64,000 nt of DNA from Marinobacterium halophilum (GTDB taxonomy: Bacteria > Pseudomonadota > Gammaproteobacteria > Pseudomonadales > Balneatricaceae): the NCBI RefSeq assembly GCF_003014615.1, contig NZ_PYGI01000015.1, forward strand, positions 1-64,000, read 5' to 3'. Position 1 is the first letter of the stretch. Each line of letters begins with the position of its first letter. Both the position numbers and the translations under genes were made by a program. The notes below the pieces were generated by a model. That model had not been told where the DNA came from. It searched no databases and saw nothing but the letters and a program-made list of their open reading frames with translations. This document shows, in pieces, positions 45,337-54,105 of the stretch.

Positions 45337-47025
45337 ATGAACATAAGACATTCCTTCTGGCGCAAGGCCGCCCTTGCTGCCACCCTGCTGACCTCTTCCG
45401 CACTTGCCTCCGCCGCCGAACGGCCCAATATCCTGCTGATCGTCGCCGATGATTTGGGTTATTCTGATATCGGTGCCTTTGGTGGTGAAATCGAGACCCC
45501 AAGCCTGGACGAGCTGGCCTCCGAGGGTATTCGCCTCACCGACTTCCATACCGCCCCGACCTGCTCACCGACCCGTTCCATGCTGCTCTCCGGCACCGAC
45601 AGCCACCAAGCCGGCCTGGGTAACATGGCCGAGCTGCTGCAGCCGGAACAGCAAGGCAAGCCAGGGTATGAGGGCTACCTGAATACATCCGTGGCAACCC
45701 TACCGGAAGTACTGCGCGACAACGGCTACAACACTTACATGGTCGGCAAATGGCACTTGGGCCGCAGCGAGGACAAGAGTCCGGCAGCGCGCGGTTTCGA
45801 CAAGTCGTTTGCCCTGATCCAGGGTGGCGCCAGCCATTTCGACGACCAGCGCGCCATCATCAGCAAGGATCCAAAAGCGATCTACCGCAACAACGGCAAG
45901 AGTGTTGATCTGCCCAAGGGTTTTTTCTCATCCGATTCATACACCGACCTGATGATGGACTACATCGACGAGGATCTGGCACAAGACAAACCCTTCTTTG
46001 CCTACGTTGCCTACACCGCACCACACTGGCCACTACAAGCACCGGACGCCTTCCTGAAAAAGTACGAGGGCAAGTACGAAGAAGGATATGAGCAGGTTCG
46101 CCAGGCACGCCTGGAGCGGATGCACGAGATGGGCATTATCGATGCTTCAGTAACGGCTCATACCCCGATGACCCAGTTACCTCGCTGGGAAGAACTGAGC
46201 GACGAGCAGCGCAAACTTGAAGCCCGCCGCATGGAAATCTACGCCGCCATGGTGGACAACATGGATCACAACATCGGCCGTCTGATTGACTGGCTTGATG
46301 AGAAGGGCGAACTGGACAATACCCTGATCATGTTCATGTCTGATAATGGTGCCGACGGCAACAGCCCTGAAGTACTCCCTGGCAATAAGGCCTGGTTTGC
46401 CAGTGACTATGACAACAGCTTTGAAAATTTGGGACGTCCCAATTCCTACGTCTGGTACGGAGCTCAGTGGGGACAGGTCAGTGCCACTCCCTTCCCGCTG
46501 TTCAAGGGTTTCGCCTCTCAGGGCGGTTTGGTAGCGCCCGCCATCATGCGCCTGCCCGGTGCAAAGCTGGCCGGTCAGATCAACCACGAGTTTATCCATG
46601 TCAAGGATGTGATGCCCACCTTACTCGAATTCGCCAGCGCCAAGGACGTGGCAACCCCCTACAACGGCCGTGAAGTGTTGCCGATCCAGGGTCGTTCCAT
46701 GCTGCCCACGCTGAAAGGGGAGAAAACAGAAGAACGCGCGGTGGGCTGGGAGCTGTTCGGCCGCTCGGCGATTCACAAGGGCGACTGGAAAATCCGTCTG
46801 CTGGAACAGCCCTATGGCAATGGCGAGTGGCAGCTGTTCAACCTGAAAAACGATCCAACTGAACGCCATAACCTGGCCCAGCAGGAACCGGAAAAACTGG
46901 CCGAACTGCTGTCCGACTGGGACGCCTACGTGCGTGACAACGGCGTGTTCCCGTCCGATCCGGAGAAGATGAAGAAGATCGGTTACAGTTTTACCACCTG
47001 TGTGTTTGATCGCTGTGTCGAGTAA
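45337..47025 (+). CDS. Exported arylsulfatase (type I, formylglycine dependent)
   Basis: 562 residues from the ATG at 45337, six bases after AAGGG. A Sec signal peptide ends near LASAAERP. The sulfatase motif CSPTR has Cys76, the residue converted to formylglycine; ADDLGYSDIGAFGG supplies calcium-binding Asp pair and GKWHLG the second signature. The sequence resembles Pseudomonas AtsA-like arylsulfatases but is exported. It should hydrolyse aryl sulfates, releasing sulfate and a phenol, which would suit the surrounding phenol genes. No formylglycine-generating enzyme gene is in the window. Convergent with the AraC gene. Confidence 0.92.
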   Translation: MNIRHSFWRKAALAATLLTSSALASAAERPNILLIVADDLGYSDIGAFGGEIETPSLDELASEGIRLTDFHTAPTCSPTRSMLLSGTDSHQAGLGNMAELLQPEQQGKPGYEGYLNTSVATLPEVLRDNGYNTYMVGKWHLGRSEDKSPAARGFDKSFALIQGGASHFDDQRAIISKDPKAIYRNNGKSVDLPKGFFSSDSYTDLMMDYIDEDLAQDKPFFAYVAYTAPHWPLQAPDAFLKKYEGKYEEGYEQVRQARLERMHEMGIIDASVTAHTPMTQLPRWEELSDEQRKLEARRMEIYAAMVDNMDHNIGRLIDWLDEKGELDNTLIMFMSDNGADGNSPEVLPGNKAWFASDYDNSFENLGRPNSYVWYGAQWGQVSATPFPLFKGFASQGGLVAPAIMRLPGAKLAGQINHEFIHVKDVMPTLLEFASAKDVATPYNGREVLPIQGRSMLPTLKGEKTEERAVGWELFGRSAIHKGDWKIRLLEQPYGNGEWQLFNLKNDPTERHNLAQQEPEKLAELLSDWDAYVRDNGVFPSDPEKMKKIGYSFTTCVFDRCVE

Positions 47026-47042
47026 ATAGCATAAAGGTATGC

Positions 47043-47996
47043 TTAGCCCCGTGTGACCAGCGTACGCTGTCTCAAAGTCTGGGATGGCGTTTCGCCGTAA
47101 TAATCCTTGTACAGCCGGGTAAAATGACTGAGATGGTTGAAACCGCACTGATACACCACGTCACTGACACTTCCCTGCGCTTGCTGCAGGCGCTGGTGTG
47201 CAAGCTCTAGTTTCTGCTGCAGGATGTAGCGCGCCGGTGAACAGCCGATGAACTGCTGAAAACCGGTTTCCAGTGAACGACGGCTACACCCTGCGATTTT
47301 CACCAGATCGGACACATTCAGGGGGTGCTCGATATGGGCCTTCAGCCAATCTACGGCGCGACGTAAATGTAATGGGAGGATATCAATTTGGGCTGGGATG
47401 GTATCGGTCAGCTGGTCGGACAGCGTCTCAATCAACAGGTTTTCCCAATGCTGCTGCATCACCGGCTGAACGTTACCCTCATTAATCTGGTGCTGGCTGG
47501 CCACACACTGCAGCAAACTGAACAGCGAACGCGCCTGCCGGCTCGACGAGCACAGGATTCTCAGTGCTCCAGAAAGCAGGCTTTCACTCTTAAGGCCGGA
47601 CCAGGCCTGTACTGTCTCACTGTCAAAGGTAATGACGATGGCTGAGGTCCCTGCATCCCAGATCAAATCAGCTTCGGACCCGGGCATCATAATCAGTATC
47701 TCATTGGTCCCCAACGTACGGTTGATGTTGCAAACACGTATCGTACGGTTCAGCGGCAGTACCAGATGGCAAGTACTGAGCGCCCCGGAACGCACATGCA
47801 CACGCTCGCCCCAACAGGCACCAAAAACAAAGGTCTTTTGCAATGGCTGCAAGGTGAAGCGATTGATGCTGCCGCCTTGTGACGTCAGAGGCTTGACCTC
47901 CCGTTCATCGATACGCGAATTCAGGAATGTCTGGACCTCATCGAAGTCACCAGACTCAAGACAGGTGTTATATGAAAAAGGCAATGCGCTGTTCAT
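47043..47996 (-). CDS. AraC/XylS-family transcription regulator
   Basis: 317 residues from the ATG at 47996; an in-frame TTG at 48035 is less likely. The N-terminal half is the AraC_binding_2 type domain found in XylS, BenR and related regulators (SGALSTCHLVLPLNRTIRV). The C-terminal double helix-turn-helix has HPLNVSDLVKIAGCSRRSLE and VSDVVYQCGFNHLSHFTRLY. It ends next to the arylsulfatase and could regulate it, or be the BenR-like activator of the ben promoters, which carry TGCA-N6-GGNTA boxes and have no other AraC gene in the window. Which of these is true cannot be decided from sequence. Confidence 0.88.
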   Translation of the reverse strand: MNSALPFSYNTCLESGDFDEVQTFLNSRIDEREVKPLTSQGGSINRFTLQPLQKTFVFGACWGERVHVRSGALSTCHLVLPLNRTIRVCNINRTLGTNEILIMMPGSEADLIWDAGTSAIVITFDSETVQAWSGLKSESLLSGALRILCSSSRQARSLFSLLQCVASQHQINEGNVQPVMQQHWENLLIETLSDQLTDTIPAQIDILPLHLRRAVDWLKAHIEHPLNVSDLVKIAGCSRRSLETGFQQFIGCSPARYILQQKLELAHQRLQQAQGSVSDVVYQCGFNHLSHFTRLYKDYYGETPSQTLRQRTLVTRG

Positions 47997-48160
47997 GGGA
48001 ATCGGGCCGTTGTTGTTTTTGTTCTTTTTCAGCAAAAATCATACCCATATTTCGGCTATTTCCGAAACCTGCAATTTCGGTATCTTATGCTTCACAGCGA
48101 ACCCGGTTGCAGATTTCGACATGTTGCTTTCGTTAAATCTTCAATTGTGGTGGGGCAGCA

Positions 48161-50251
48161 ATGAATCATTTGATCACTTTTGTCAGTTTACTCATCCTAC
48201 AGTTATTGCAGCCAGTCGTGGCCAATGAAGCCGAACGCTGTCTCCAGTGCCATGAACAGGAAACTCGTGAGTGGCAAGCATCCCAGCATGCCCACTCCAT
48301 GCAGCCGGCCAGCACCAATACCCTGCTGGGCAATTTCGACCATGGCCACTTCGTCAGCGAAGGACTTGAGGCCGAGTTCTATCGCGAGGAAGGGCAATAC
48401 CGCGTCAACCTGATCGAGGCCGGCCAAAAGACACGCTGGACGGTCAGTTACAGCTTTGGCATTTACCCGCTGCAGCAGTATCTGATCGACATCGGCGACG
48501 GCAAGCTGCAGGCGCTGAATATTGCTTGGGACAGCCGCAGTGCTGACGCGGGCGGCCAGCGCTGGTTTCGCCTGGATGATCCCGGGCACCAGCCCCCCGG
48601 CGCCCCGCTGCACTGGCGTGGGGTCTACCAGAACTGGAATAGCATGTGCGCCGACTGCCACAGTACCGGCCTGAGCAAAGCCTATTCACCGGGCCAGGAC
48701 CGCTATGACACCCGTTTCGAGCAGATCAACGTCAGCTGCAGCGCCTGCCACGCCGACGCCAGCGTACATGCGCAGGCTGCTCAGCAAGGTCGCACCCTGC
48801 CAGCCGGGGTCGACCTGAGGGCCAGGGGAGCTTGGCTCACCGGAACCACGGAACAGAAACCGCAGCACACCGGCCCACTATCATCCTCCGCACAAGTCGA
48901 AACGTGTGGTCGCTGTCATGCGCTGCGTACCCGACTGGACCAGACCCCGAGCGGGCGCATCCATAACCAGTACCGTCTTAACCGCCTGCACAGCCCGCTT
49001 TACTTCCCCGATGGTCGGGTACGCGAGGAAGTGTTCGTGCTTGGTTCTTTCCTGCAGAGCAACATGCACCGCGCGGGTGTGGTCTGTAGCAACTGCCACA
49101 ATCCTCATAGCGCACAACCCATCGCCGAGGGGAACGCGCTGTGCGGCCAGTGCCACGCGGCGGCCAGCTTTGACCGCCGCGAACATCACCGCCACCCGCA
49201 GGATTCGACCGGTGCTCAATGCATCAGTTGCCATATGCCCGAACGGACCTATATGCAGGTAGACCCGCGCCGGGAGCACAACTTCACCACGCCCAACCCA
49301 GTCACTGCACAACGCGCTGGTAGCCCCGACCCCTGTTTGGCATGCCACGATGACCAAAGCCGTGAATGGTCGATACAGCAACTGACGCAGCTCTGGCCCG
49401 ACCATCGGGAGCGCGCCGACTGGTTCGAGATCCAGCAGGCCGACCTGCCCGCCATGGCCGCATTCATTGCCGACCCGGCCTCCGCACCGCTGTATCGCGC
49501 AAGCCTGCTGGAACAGCAGGCCCCGGCACTCGCCCAGATTGCCCCCGCGCTAATTCTGGAACAGCTGCAGTCGCCCAACCCTCTGCTACGTGAAAGCAGC
49601 TGGACAGCTGCCGCCAATCTGCCCGTATCGGCCGTGCGACCCCATGCCAATGCGGGCTTGCACGATGAGCGTCTAAGCGTGCGCCTCGCAGCGTTTGAAA
49701 CCCTGCTGCGAATACGGGCTCTGCCCACGGAAGATACAGGGGTAAGACGGGAGTATGAAGATTACCTGACGCAGCAGGCAGACCGCCCGGCCGGGCGTAC
49801 CCTGAGCGCCAGCTATGAGCTAACCACCCAACCGGCAATCGCCGAGCAGAACCTGAACATCGCCCTGCAGATGGATAACGCCTACCAGCCAGCCTATATC
49901 TTGCTGACCGAACTGCTGCGATCGCAACAGCGGTTTGACGAAGCCATTGAGCTGCTGAAGCGTGGGTTGGAAGTCATGCCGGACAACGCCAATCTGCACC
50001 ACTTGCGCGGCCTGACCCGGCTGCAGCTGCGACAAATCCCGCCTGCACTCGACGACCTGGCCCTGGCTTGGCGACAGGCGCCGGATAATGCTGATTTCGG
50101 GTATCGCTACGCCTTGGCGCTATACCACACGGGTGACCGGGAGCGGGCTCACCTCCTGATCAGCCAGTTACTGCAACAATTTCCCCAACACCCAAGCATT
50201 GCCCGTCTTCGTGTCCTGCTGAAACCGGCACCGTCCGGACGCCCCAGATAA
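48161..50251 (+). CDS. Exported octaheme cytochrome c with C-terminal TPR repeats
   Basis: 696 residues. Signal peptide ends near PVVANEAE. Eight CxxCH haem sites: CLQCH, CADCH, CSACH, CGRCH, CSNCH, CGQCH, CISCH and CLACH, within the first 400 residues. The second half has HEAT/TPR-like helices (AYILLTELLRSQQRFDEAIELLKRGLEVMP split, LRGLTRLQLRQIPPALDDLALA). Proteins of this plan are widespread but mostly uncharacterised; a periplasmic electron-transfer or redox enzyme is likely. The 164-bp gap to the divergent AraC gene contains TTTCGG-N6-CCGAAA (48050-48067). Its tie to aromatic catabolism is positional only. Confidence 0.87.
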   Translation: MNHLITFVSLLILQLLQPVVANEAERCLQCHEQETREWQASQHAHSMQPASTNTLLGNFDHGHFVSEGLEAEFYREEGQYRVNLIEAGQKTRWTVSYSFGIYPLQQYLIDIGDGKLQALNIAWDSRSADAGGQRWFRLDDPGHQPPGAPLHWRGVYQNWNSMCADCHSTGLSKAYSPGQDRYDTRFEQINVSCSACHADASVHAQAAQQGRTLPAGVDLRARGAWLTGTTEQKPQHTGPLSSSAQVETCGRCHALRTRLDQTPSGRIHNQYRLNRLHSPLYFPDGRVREEVFVLGSFLQSNMHRAGVVCSNCHNPHSAQPIAEGNALCGQCHAAASFDRREHHRHPQDSTGAQCISCHMPERTYMQVDPRREHNFTTPNPVTAQRAGSPDPCLACHDDQSREWSIQQLTQLWPDHRERADWFEIQQADLPAMAAFIADPASAPLYRASLLEQQAPALAQIAPALILEQLQSPNPLLRESSWTAAANLPVSAVRPHANAGLHDERLSVRLAAFETLLRIRALPTEDTGVRREYEDYLTQQADRPAGRTLSASYELTTQPAIAEQNLNIALQMDNAYQPAYILLTELLRSQQRFDEAIELLKRGLEVMPDNANLHHLRGLTRLQLRQIPPALDDLALAWRQAPDNADFGYRYALALYHTGDRERAHLLISQLLQQFPQHPSIARLRVLLKPAPSGRPR

Positions 50252-50274
50252 AAAACCCCGCCATAAAGGCGGGG
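50250..50274 (-). terminator. Intrinsic terminator of the lower meta operon
   Basis: CCCCGCC-ATAAA-GGCGGGG stem (50256-50274); on the minus strand it is followed by TTTTTT. It ends the dmpCEFGHI operon and separates it from the convergent cytochrome gene. Confidence 0.85.
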
Positions 50275-50316
50275 TAAAGGAGACAAGCAACTGGAGTGTA
50301 ACGACTAGGGCGTTGG

Positions 50317-50508
50317 TTAGCGCCCCAGCTTCCTGGCCGACTGGCCACCAATGCCGAAGTGCTGTTTGGGCATCTCGGTAATAATGACCCGGACATTGGC
50401 TTCCGGCGAATCCAGAGAGCGAGCAATGGCGCTGGTGACCTCTTCGATCAGCATCTCTTTCTGCTCATCACTGCGCCCTTCCATGATGTGGATCTGTGCA
50501 ACAGGCAT
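50317..50508 (-). CDS. dmpI: 4-Oxalocrotonate tautomerase
   Basis: 63 residues, [20 protein letters not shown]; after removal of Met the N-terminal Pro1 is the catalytic base, with Arg11 and an Arg near 39 for substrate. It converts the enol form of 4-oxalocrotonate to the keto isomer. Last gene of the lower meta operon, ten bases after dmpH. Length and motif match XylH/DmpI. Confidence 0.95.
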   Translation of the reverse strand: MPVAQIHIMEGRSDEQKEMLIEEVTSAIARSLDSPEANVRVIITEMPKQHFGIGGQSARKLGR

Positions 50509-50518
50509 ATAGACCTCC

Positions 50519-51325
50519 TCAGACGAACTTGCCGCTCAGAGTACCCAGGCCCTGATAACGCACCGTGAATGCATCGCCCTTATTCACCTGCACGGCCGCC
50601 GTGATCGCACCGATCATGATAAAGCTGCCAGCAGGCAGGCTTTCACCACGTTCAGCCATCATGTTAGCCAGCATCGCTACTGAAGCCGCCGGATGACCCA
50701 ACACGGCAGCACCCGCACCGGTCTGAACCACTTCACCGTTAATTTCCATTACCACACCGATGTTTTTCAGATCAACATCAGCAATGTCAGCCATACGGCC
50801 ACCGGTCACGAAACGGGTAGACGAAGAGTTATCAGCGATCACGCTTTTGAGGTCGAATTTGAAGTCCTTGTAGCGTGAGTCGATGACTTCAACAGCAGGC
50901 ATCACGAAATCGGTGGCGCGCAGAACATCACCAATGTGAACGCCTGGCCCTTTGAGTTCGTCCTTGAGAACAAAAGCCAACTCGGCTTCGATCTTCGGGT
51001 GGATCAACTCATCATGCTTGATCTCGCCGCCTTCAGGTACGCTGAAGTAGTCGGCCAGGAAGCCATAGCAAGGCTGCTCAACACCCATCTGAGCCATCTT
51101 GGCCCACGAGGTCAGCCCCATTTTCATGCCGACAATCTTGTGGCCACGTTCTTCCTTGCGACGACGGATTTCCCACTGGATGTCGAAAGCATCCTTGTAG
51201 GTCATATTGGGAAAATCATCCGTGATCTTGGTGATCTCATAAGCTTCCAGTTCAGCGTTCTCACAATGAATCGCCAGCTCTTCAATCTGTGAGCGTGTCA
51301 GCTTGTTCTCGTATACTTCAGCCAT
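50519..51325 (-). CDS. dmpH: 4-Oxalocrotonate decarboxylase
   Basis: 268 residues. Family features: [35 protein letters not shown] and [13 protein letters not shown], with acidic metal ligands in the middle pair. It releases CO2 from 4-oxalocrotonate to give 2-hydroxypenta-2,4-dienoate and works in a complex with the hydratase DmpE, a paralogue encoded two genes away. Start shares one base with the dmpG stop. Confidence 0.94.
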   Translation of the reverse strand: MAEVYENKLTRSQIEELAIHCENAELEAYEITKITDDFPNMTYKDAFDIQWEIRRRKEERGHKIVGMKMGLTSWAKMAQMGVEQPCYGFLADYFSVPEGGEIKHDELIHPKIEAELAFVLKDELKGPGVHIGDVLRATDFVMPAVEVIDSRYKDFKFDLKSVIADNSSSTRFVTGGRMADIADVDLKNIGVVMEINGEVVQTGAGAAVLGHPAASVAMLANMMAERGESLPAGSFIMIGAITAAVQVNKGDAFTVRYQGLGTLSGKFV

Positions 51326-52353
51326 TAGATCAACCCCTTCTCTTTCGCCATGGTCAGTGCCAGGTCTTCAATCATGTCTTCTTGCCCACCCACGGTGCCG
51401 CGACGGCCCAGCTCGACCAGAATGTCACGGGCCGAGATGCCGTATTTCTTTTCTGCACGTTCTGCAAACAGCAGGAATGAGGAGTACACACCGGCATAAC
51501 CCAGGGTCAGTGCGTTACGGTCCACGCGGATCGGCTGATCCATCATCGGTACGATCAGGTCTTCGGCCACATCCATGATCTTGTACAGATCAACACCGGT
51601 CTCGACGCCCATCCGCTCCAGCACCGCGCAGAACACTTCCAGCGGCGTGTTACCGGCACCGGCACCCAGGCCTGCAACCGAGCCGTCGATGCGCGAGGCA
51701 CCGGCTTCAATCGCCGCCAGTGAGTTGGCAATCGCCATGCCCATGTTGTGGTGGCCGTGGAAGCCCACTTCGATGTTGGATGGCAGTTCAGCGCGCAGCA
51801 AACCGATCTTGGCGGTCACTTCGTCCGGCAGCATGTAGCCGGCAGAATCGGTGGCGTAGATGCAGTTGGCCCCGTAACCAACCATCAGTTTGGCCTGTTC
51901 CAGAATCTTCTCCGGGCTGACCATGTGCGCCATCATCAGGAAGCCGACGGTGTCCATTTCCATCTTGGCCGCCATACCGATGTGCTGTTCAGACACATCC
52001 GCTTCGGTGCAGTGGGTGGCGACACGGATGGTAGAAACGCCGCAGTCCTTGGCCATTTTCAGGTGGTCGACCGTACCGATACCCGGCAACAGCAGCGCGG
52101 AAATTTTGGCGTTTTTCATCTTCGGCACAACGGCGCTGAGGTATTCCTCATCGCTGTGGGCCGGAAAGCCGTAGTTCAGTGAGCGACCGCCGAGGCCATC
52201 GCCGTGGGTCACTTCGATCAGCGGCATGCCCGCCTCATCCATCGCCGAGGCGATGCTGACCATCTGGTCAAGGCTGATCTGGTGGCGCTTGGCATGCATG
52301 CCATCACGCAGAGACATGTCGTGCAGCGTGACTGTTTTACCGTTCAAATTCAT
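51325..52353 (-). CDS. dmpG: 4-Hydroxy-2-oxovalerate aldolase
   Basis: 342 residues from the ATG at 52353, eight bases after GGGAG; ATG at 52359 is too close. TIM barrel with [16 protein letters not shown] and the metal motif [11 protein letters not shown]. It splits 4-hydroxy-2-oxovalerate to pyruvate and acetaldehyde, and channels the aldehyde to DmpF in a stable complex. Immediately follows dmpF. Confidence 0.96.
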   Translation of the reverse strand: MNLNGKTVTLHDMSLRDGMHAKRHQISLDQMVSIASAMDEAGMPLIEVTHGDGLGGRSLNYGFPAHSDEEYLSAVVPKMKNAKISALLLPGIGTVDHLKMAKDCGVSTIRVATHCTEADVSEQHIGMAAKMEMDTVGFLMMAHMVSPEKILEQAKLMVGYGANCIYATDSAGYMLPDEVTAKIGLLRAELPSNIEVGFHGHHNMGMAIANSLAAIEAGASRIDGSVAGLGAGAGNTPLEVFCAVLERMGVETGVDLYKIMDVAEDLIVPMMDQPIRVDRNALTLGYAGVYSSFLLFAERAEKKYGISARDILVELGRRGTVGGQEDMIEDLALTMAKEKGLI

Positions 52354-52368
52354 TGTCATCTCTCCCGC

Positions 52369-53280
52369 TTAGCCGCGTGCCGGCAGTGTGATGGTGCCGT
52401 TGGCCGCTTCTTCAGCGAACATCTCGGCGGTGCGCAGACCGGCTGCGGTCATGATGTCCAGGTTGCCGGCGTACTTGGGCAGGAAGTCACCCAGCCCTTC
52501 CACCTGCATGAAACAGGACACCTTGTTGCCATCAAAGATCGGGCCATTGACCAGGGTGTAACCCGGTACGTATTTCTGTACCTCTTTCACCATGGCGTGC
52601 ACGGACTCGGTGATCGCGGCCTGATCAGGCTCGCTTTCGGTGAGGCAGTGGATGGTGTCACGCATCATCAGCGGCGGCTCGGCCGGGTTGATGATGATGA
52701 TCGCCTTGCCCTCTTTGGCACCGCCGACCTTCTCAACGGCACCGGCGGTGGTGCGGGTGAACTCGTCGATGTTCTGACGCGTACCCGGGCCGACGGAGCG
52801 GGAAGAGACGGTCGCGATGATCTCGCCGTACTCAACCGGCTGTACACGGGATACGGCAGCGACCATCGGGATCGTCGCCTGACCACCGCAGGTGACCATG
52901 TTGACGTTCATCTCCAGGTTCTTGGCGTGGTCGGCCAGATTGACCGGCGGTACGCAGAACGGGCCGACGGCGGCGGGGGTCAAATCGACCATGATCACGC
53001 CCAGTTCGTTCAGCTTGCGGCTGTTCTCGGCATGCACGTAGGCCGAGGTGGCGTCGAAGGCCACACGGATGTCGTCTTCAATCACGTGCGACAGGATACC
53101 GTCCACGCCGGTGGCGCAGGTTTTGATGCCCATCTCTTCGGCACGCTTGAGGCCTTCGGACTCGGGGTCGATCCCGACCATCCACACCGGCTCGATCCAC
53201 TCGGAGCGCTGCATTTTCATCAGCAGATCGGTGCCGATGTTACCGGGGCCAATGATGACCGCTTTCAGTTTTTTGCTCAT
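52369..53280 (-). CDS. dmpF: Acetaldehyde dehydrogenase (acylating)
   Basis: 303 residues from the ATG at 53280 with AGGAAG upstream. NAD site [16 protein letters not shown], catalytic Cys in [11 protein letters not shown]. It turns acetaldehyde, NAD and CoA into acetyl-CoA while bound to DmpG. With dmpE and dmpG it closes the route from catechol to pyruvate and acetyl-CoA. Confidence 0.96.
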   Translation of the reverse strand: MSKKLKAVIIGPGNIGTDLLMKMQRSEWIEPVWMVGIDPESEGLKRAEEMGIKTCATGVDGILSHVIEDDIRVAFDATSAYVHAENSRKLNELGVIMVDLTPAAVGPFCVPPVNLADHAKNLEMNVNMVTCGGQATIPMVAAVSRVQPVEYGEIIATVSSRSVGPGTRQNIDEFTRTTAGAVEKVGGAKEGKAIIIINPAEPPLMMRDTIHCLTESEPDQAAITESVHAMVKEVQKYVPGYTLVNGPIFDGNKVSCFMQVEGLGDFLPKYAGNLDIMTAAGLRTAEMFAEEAANGTITLPARG

Positions 53281-53310
53281 GCTGTTTCTTCCTGTAATCA
53301 ATTCGACCGA

Positions 53311-54096
53311 TCAGATGAAACGGACAGATGCACTGCCGATGCCACCGATACTGACGCTCATGAAATCGCCCGCCTTAACCGGTTCAAGCGGTACCAAAGA
53401 GCCGGACAGAATCACTTCACCCGCTTTCAACGGGATGCCGAATTGACCCAAGGTATTGGCCAACCAGGTGACGCAGTTCACAGGGCTACCCAGTGCAGCG
53501 GCGCCAGCGCCGGTACTGATAATGGAGCCGTTCTTCTCGACTACCATGCCGCAGGTCGCCAGATCGACCTTGCGCGGGTCAACCGCACGGTCTCCCAGCA
53601 CGAACAGACCACAGGAAGCATTGTCCGCCACGGTGTCCTGTATCTTGATGTCCCAGTTCTCGACGCGGGAATCAACCACTTCGAAGCACGGGATAACGCA
53701 ATCGGTCGCTGCCAATACGTCTGCATTGGTGATGCCCGGGCCCATCAGATCTTTTTTCAGGATGAAAGCAATTTCGCCTTCAGCCTTGGGCTGCATCAGA
53801 CGCTCGGAGATCGGCATCTCTTCGCCTTGGCTGAATGCCATGGAGTCGGTCAGGTAACCGAAGTCGGGCTGGCCAACTTTCAGCATGTTCTGCACCGCTT
53901 TGGAGGTCAGGCCGATCTTCTTGCCAATGACTCGCTCACCCGCTTCAATGCGGCGTTCCAGCATGCGCAAGGAGATATGGTAAGCATCATCGATAGTGAT
54001 ATCGCTGAAACGCTCGGTCAACGGGCGCACCGGTGTACGGTCAATCATTGCCTGATAGAGTTCGTCACCACAGGCCTGAATCAGTTGCTTGTCCAT
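53311..54096 (-). CDS. dmpE: 2-Hydroxypenta-2,4-dienoate hydratase
   Basis: 261 residues. GERVIGKKIGLTSKAVQNML, PKAEGEIAFILKKDL and CFEVVDSRVENWDIK are the hydratase versions of motifs shared with the DmpH paralogue. It adds water to 2-hydroxypentadienoate to yield 4-hydroxy-2-oxovalerate. It follows dmpC directly; the hydrolase gene dmpD, normally between dmpC and dmpE in the Pseudomonas dmp/xyl operons, is absent. Confidence 0.93.
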   Translation of the reverse strand: MDKQLIQACGDELYQAMIDRTPVRPLTERFSDITIDDAYHISLRMLERRIEAGERVIGKKIGLTSKAVQNMLKVGQPDFGYLTDSMAFSQGEEMPISERLMQPKAEGEIAFILKKDLMGPGITNADVLAATDCVIPCFEVVDSRVENWDIKIQDTVADNASCGLFVLGDRAVDPRKVDLATCGMVVEKNGSIISTGAGAAALGSPVNCVTWLANTLGQFGIPLKAGEVILSGSLVPLEPVKAGDFMSVSIGGIGSASVRFI

Positions 54097-54105
54097 CGTC
54101 TCTCC

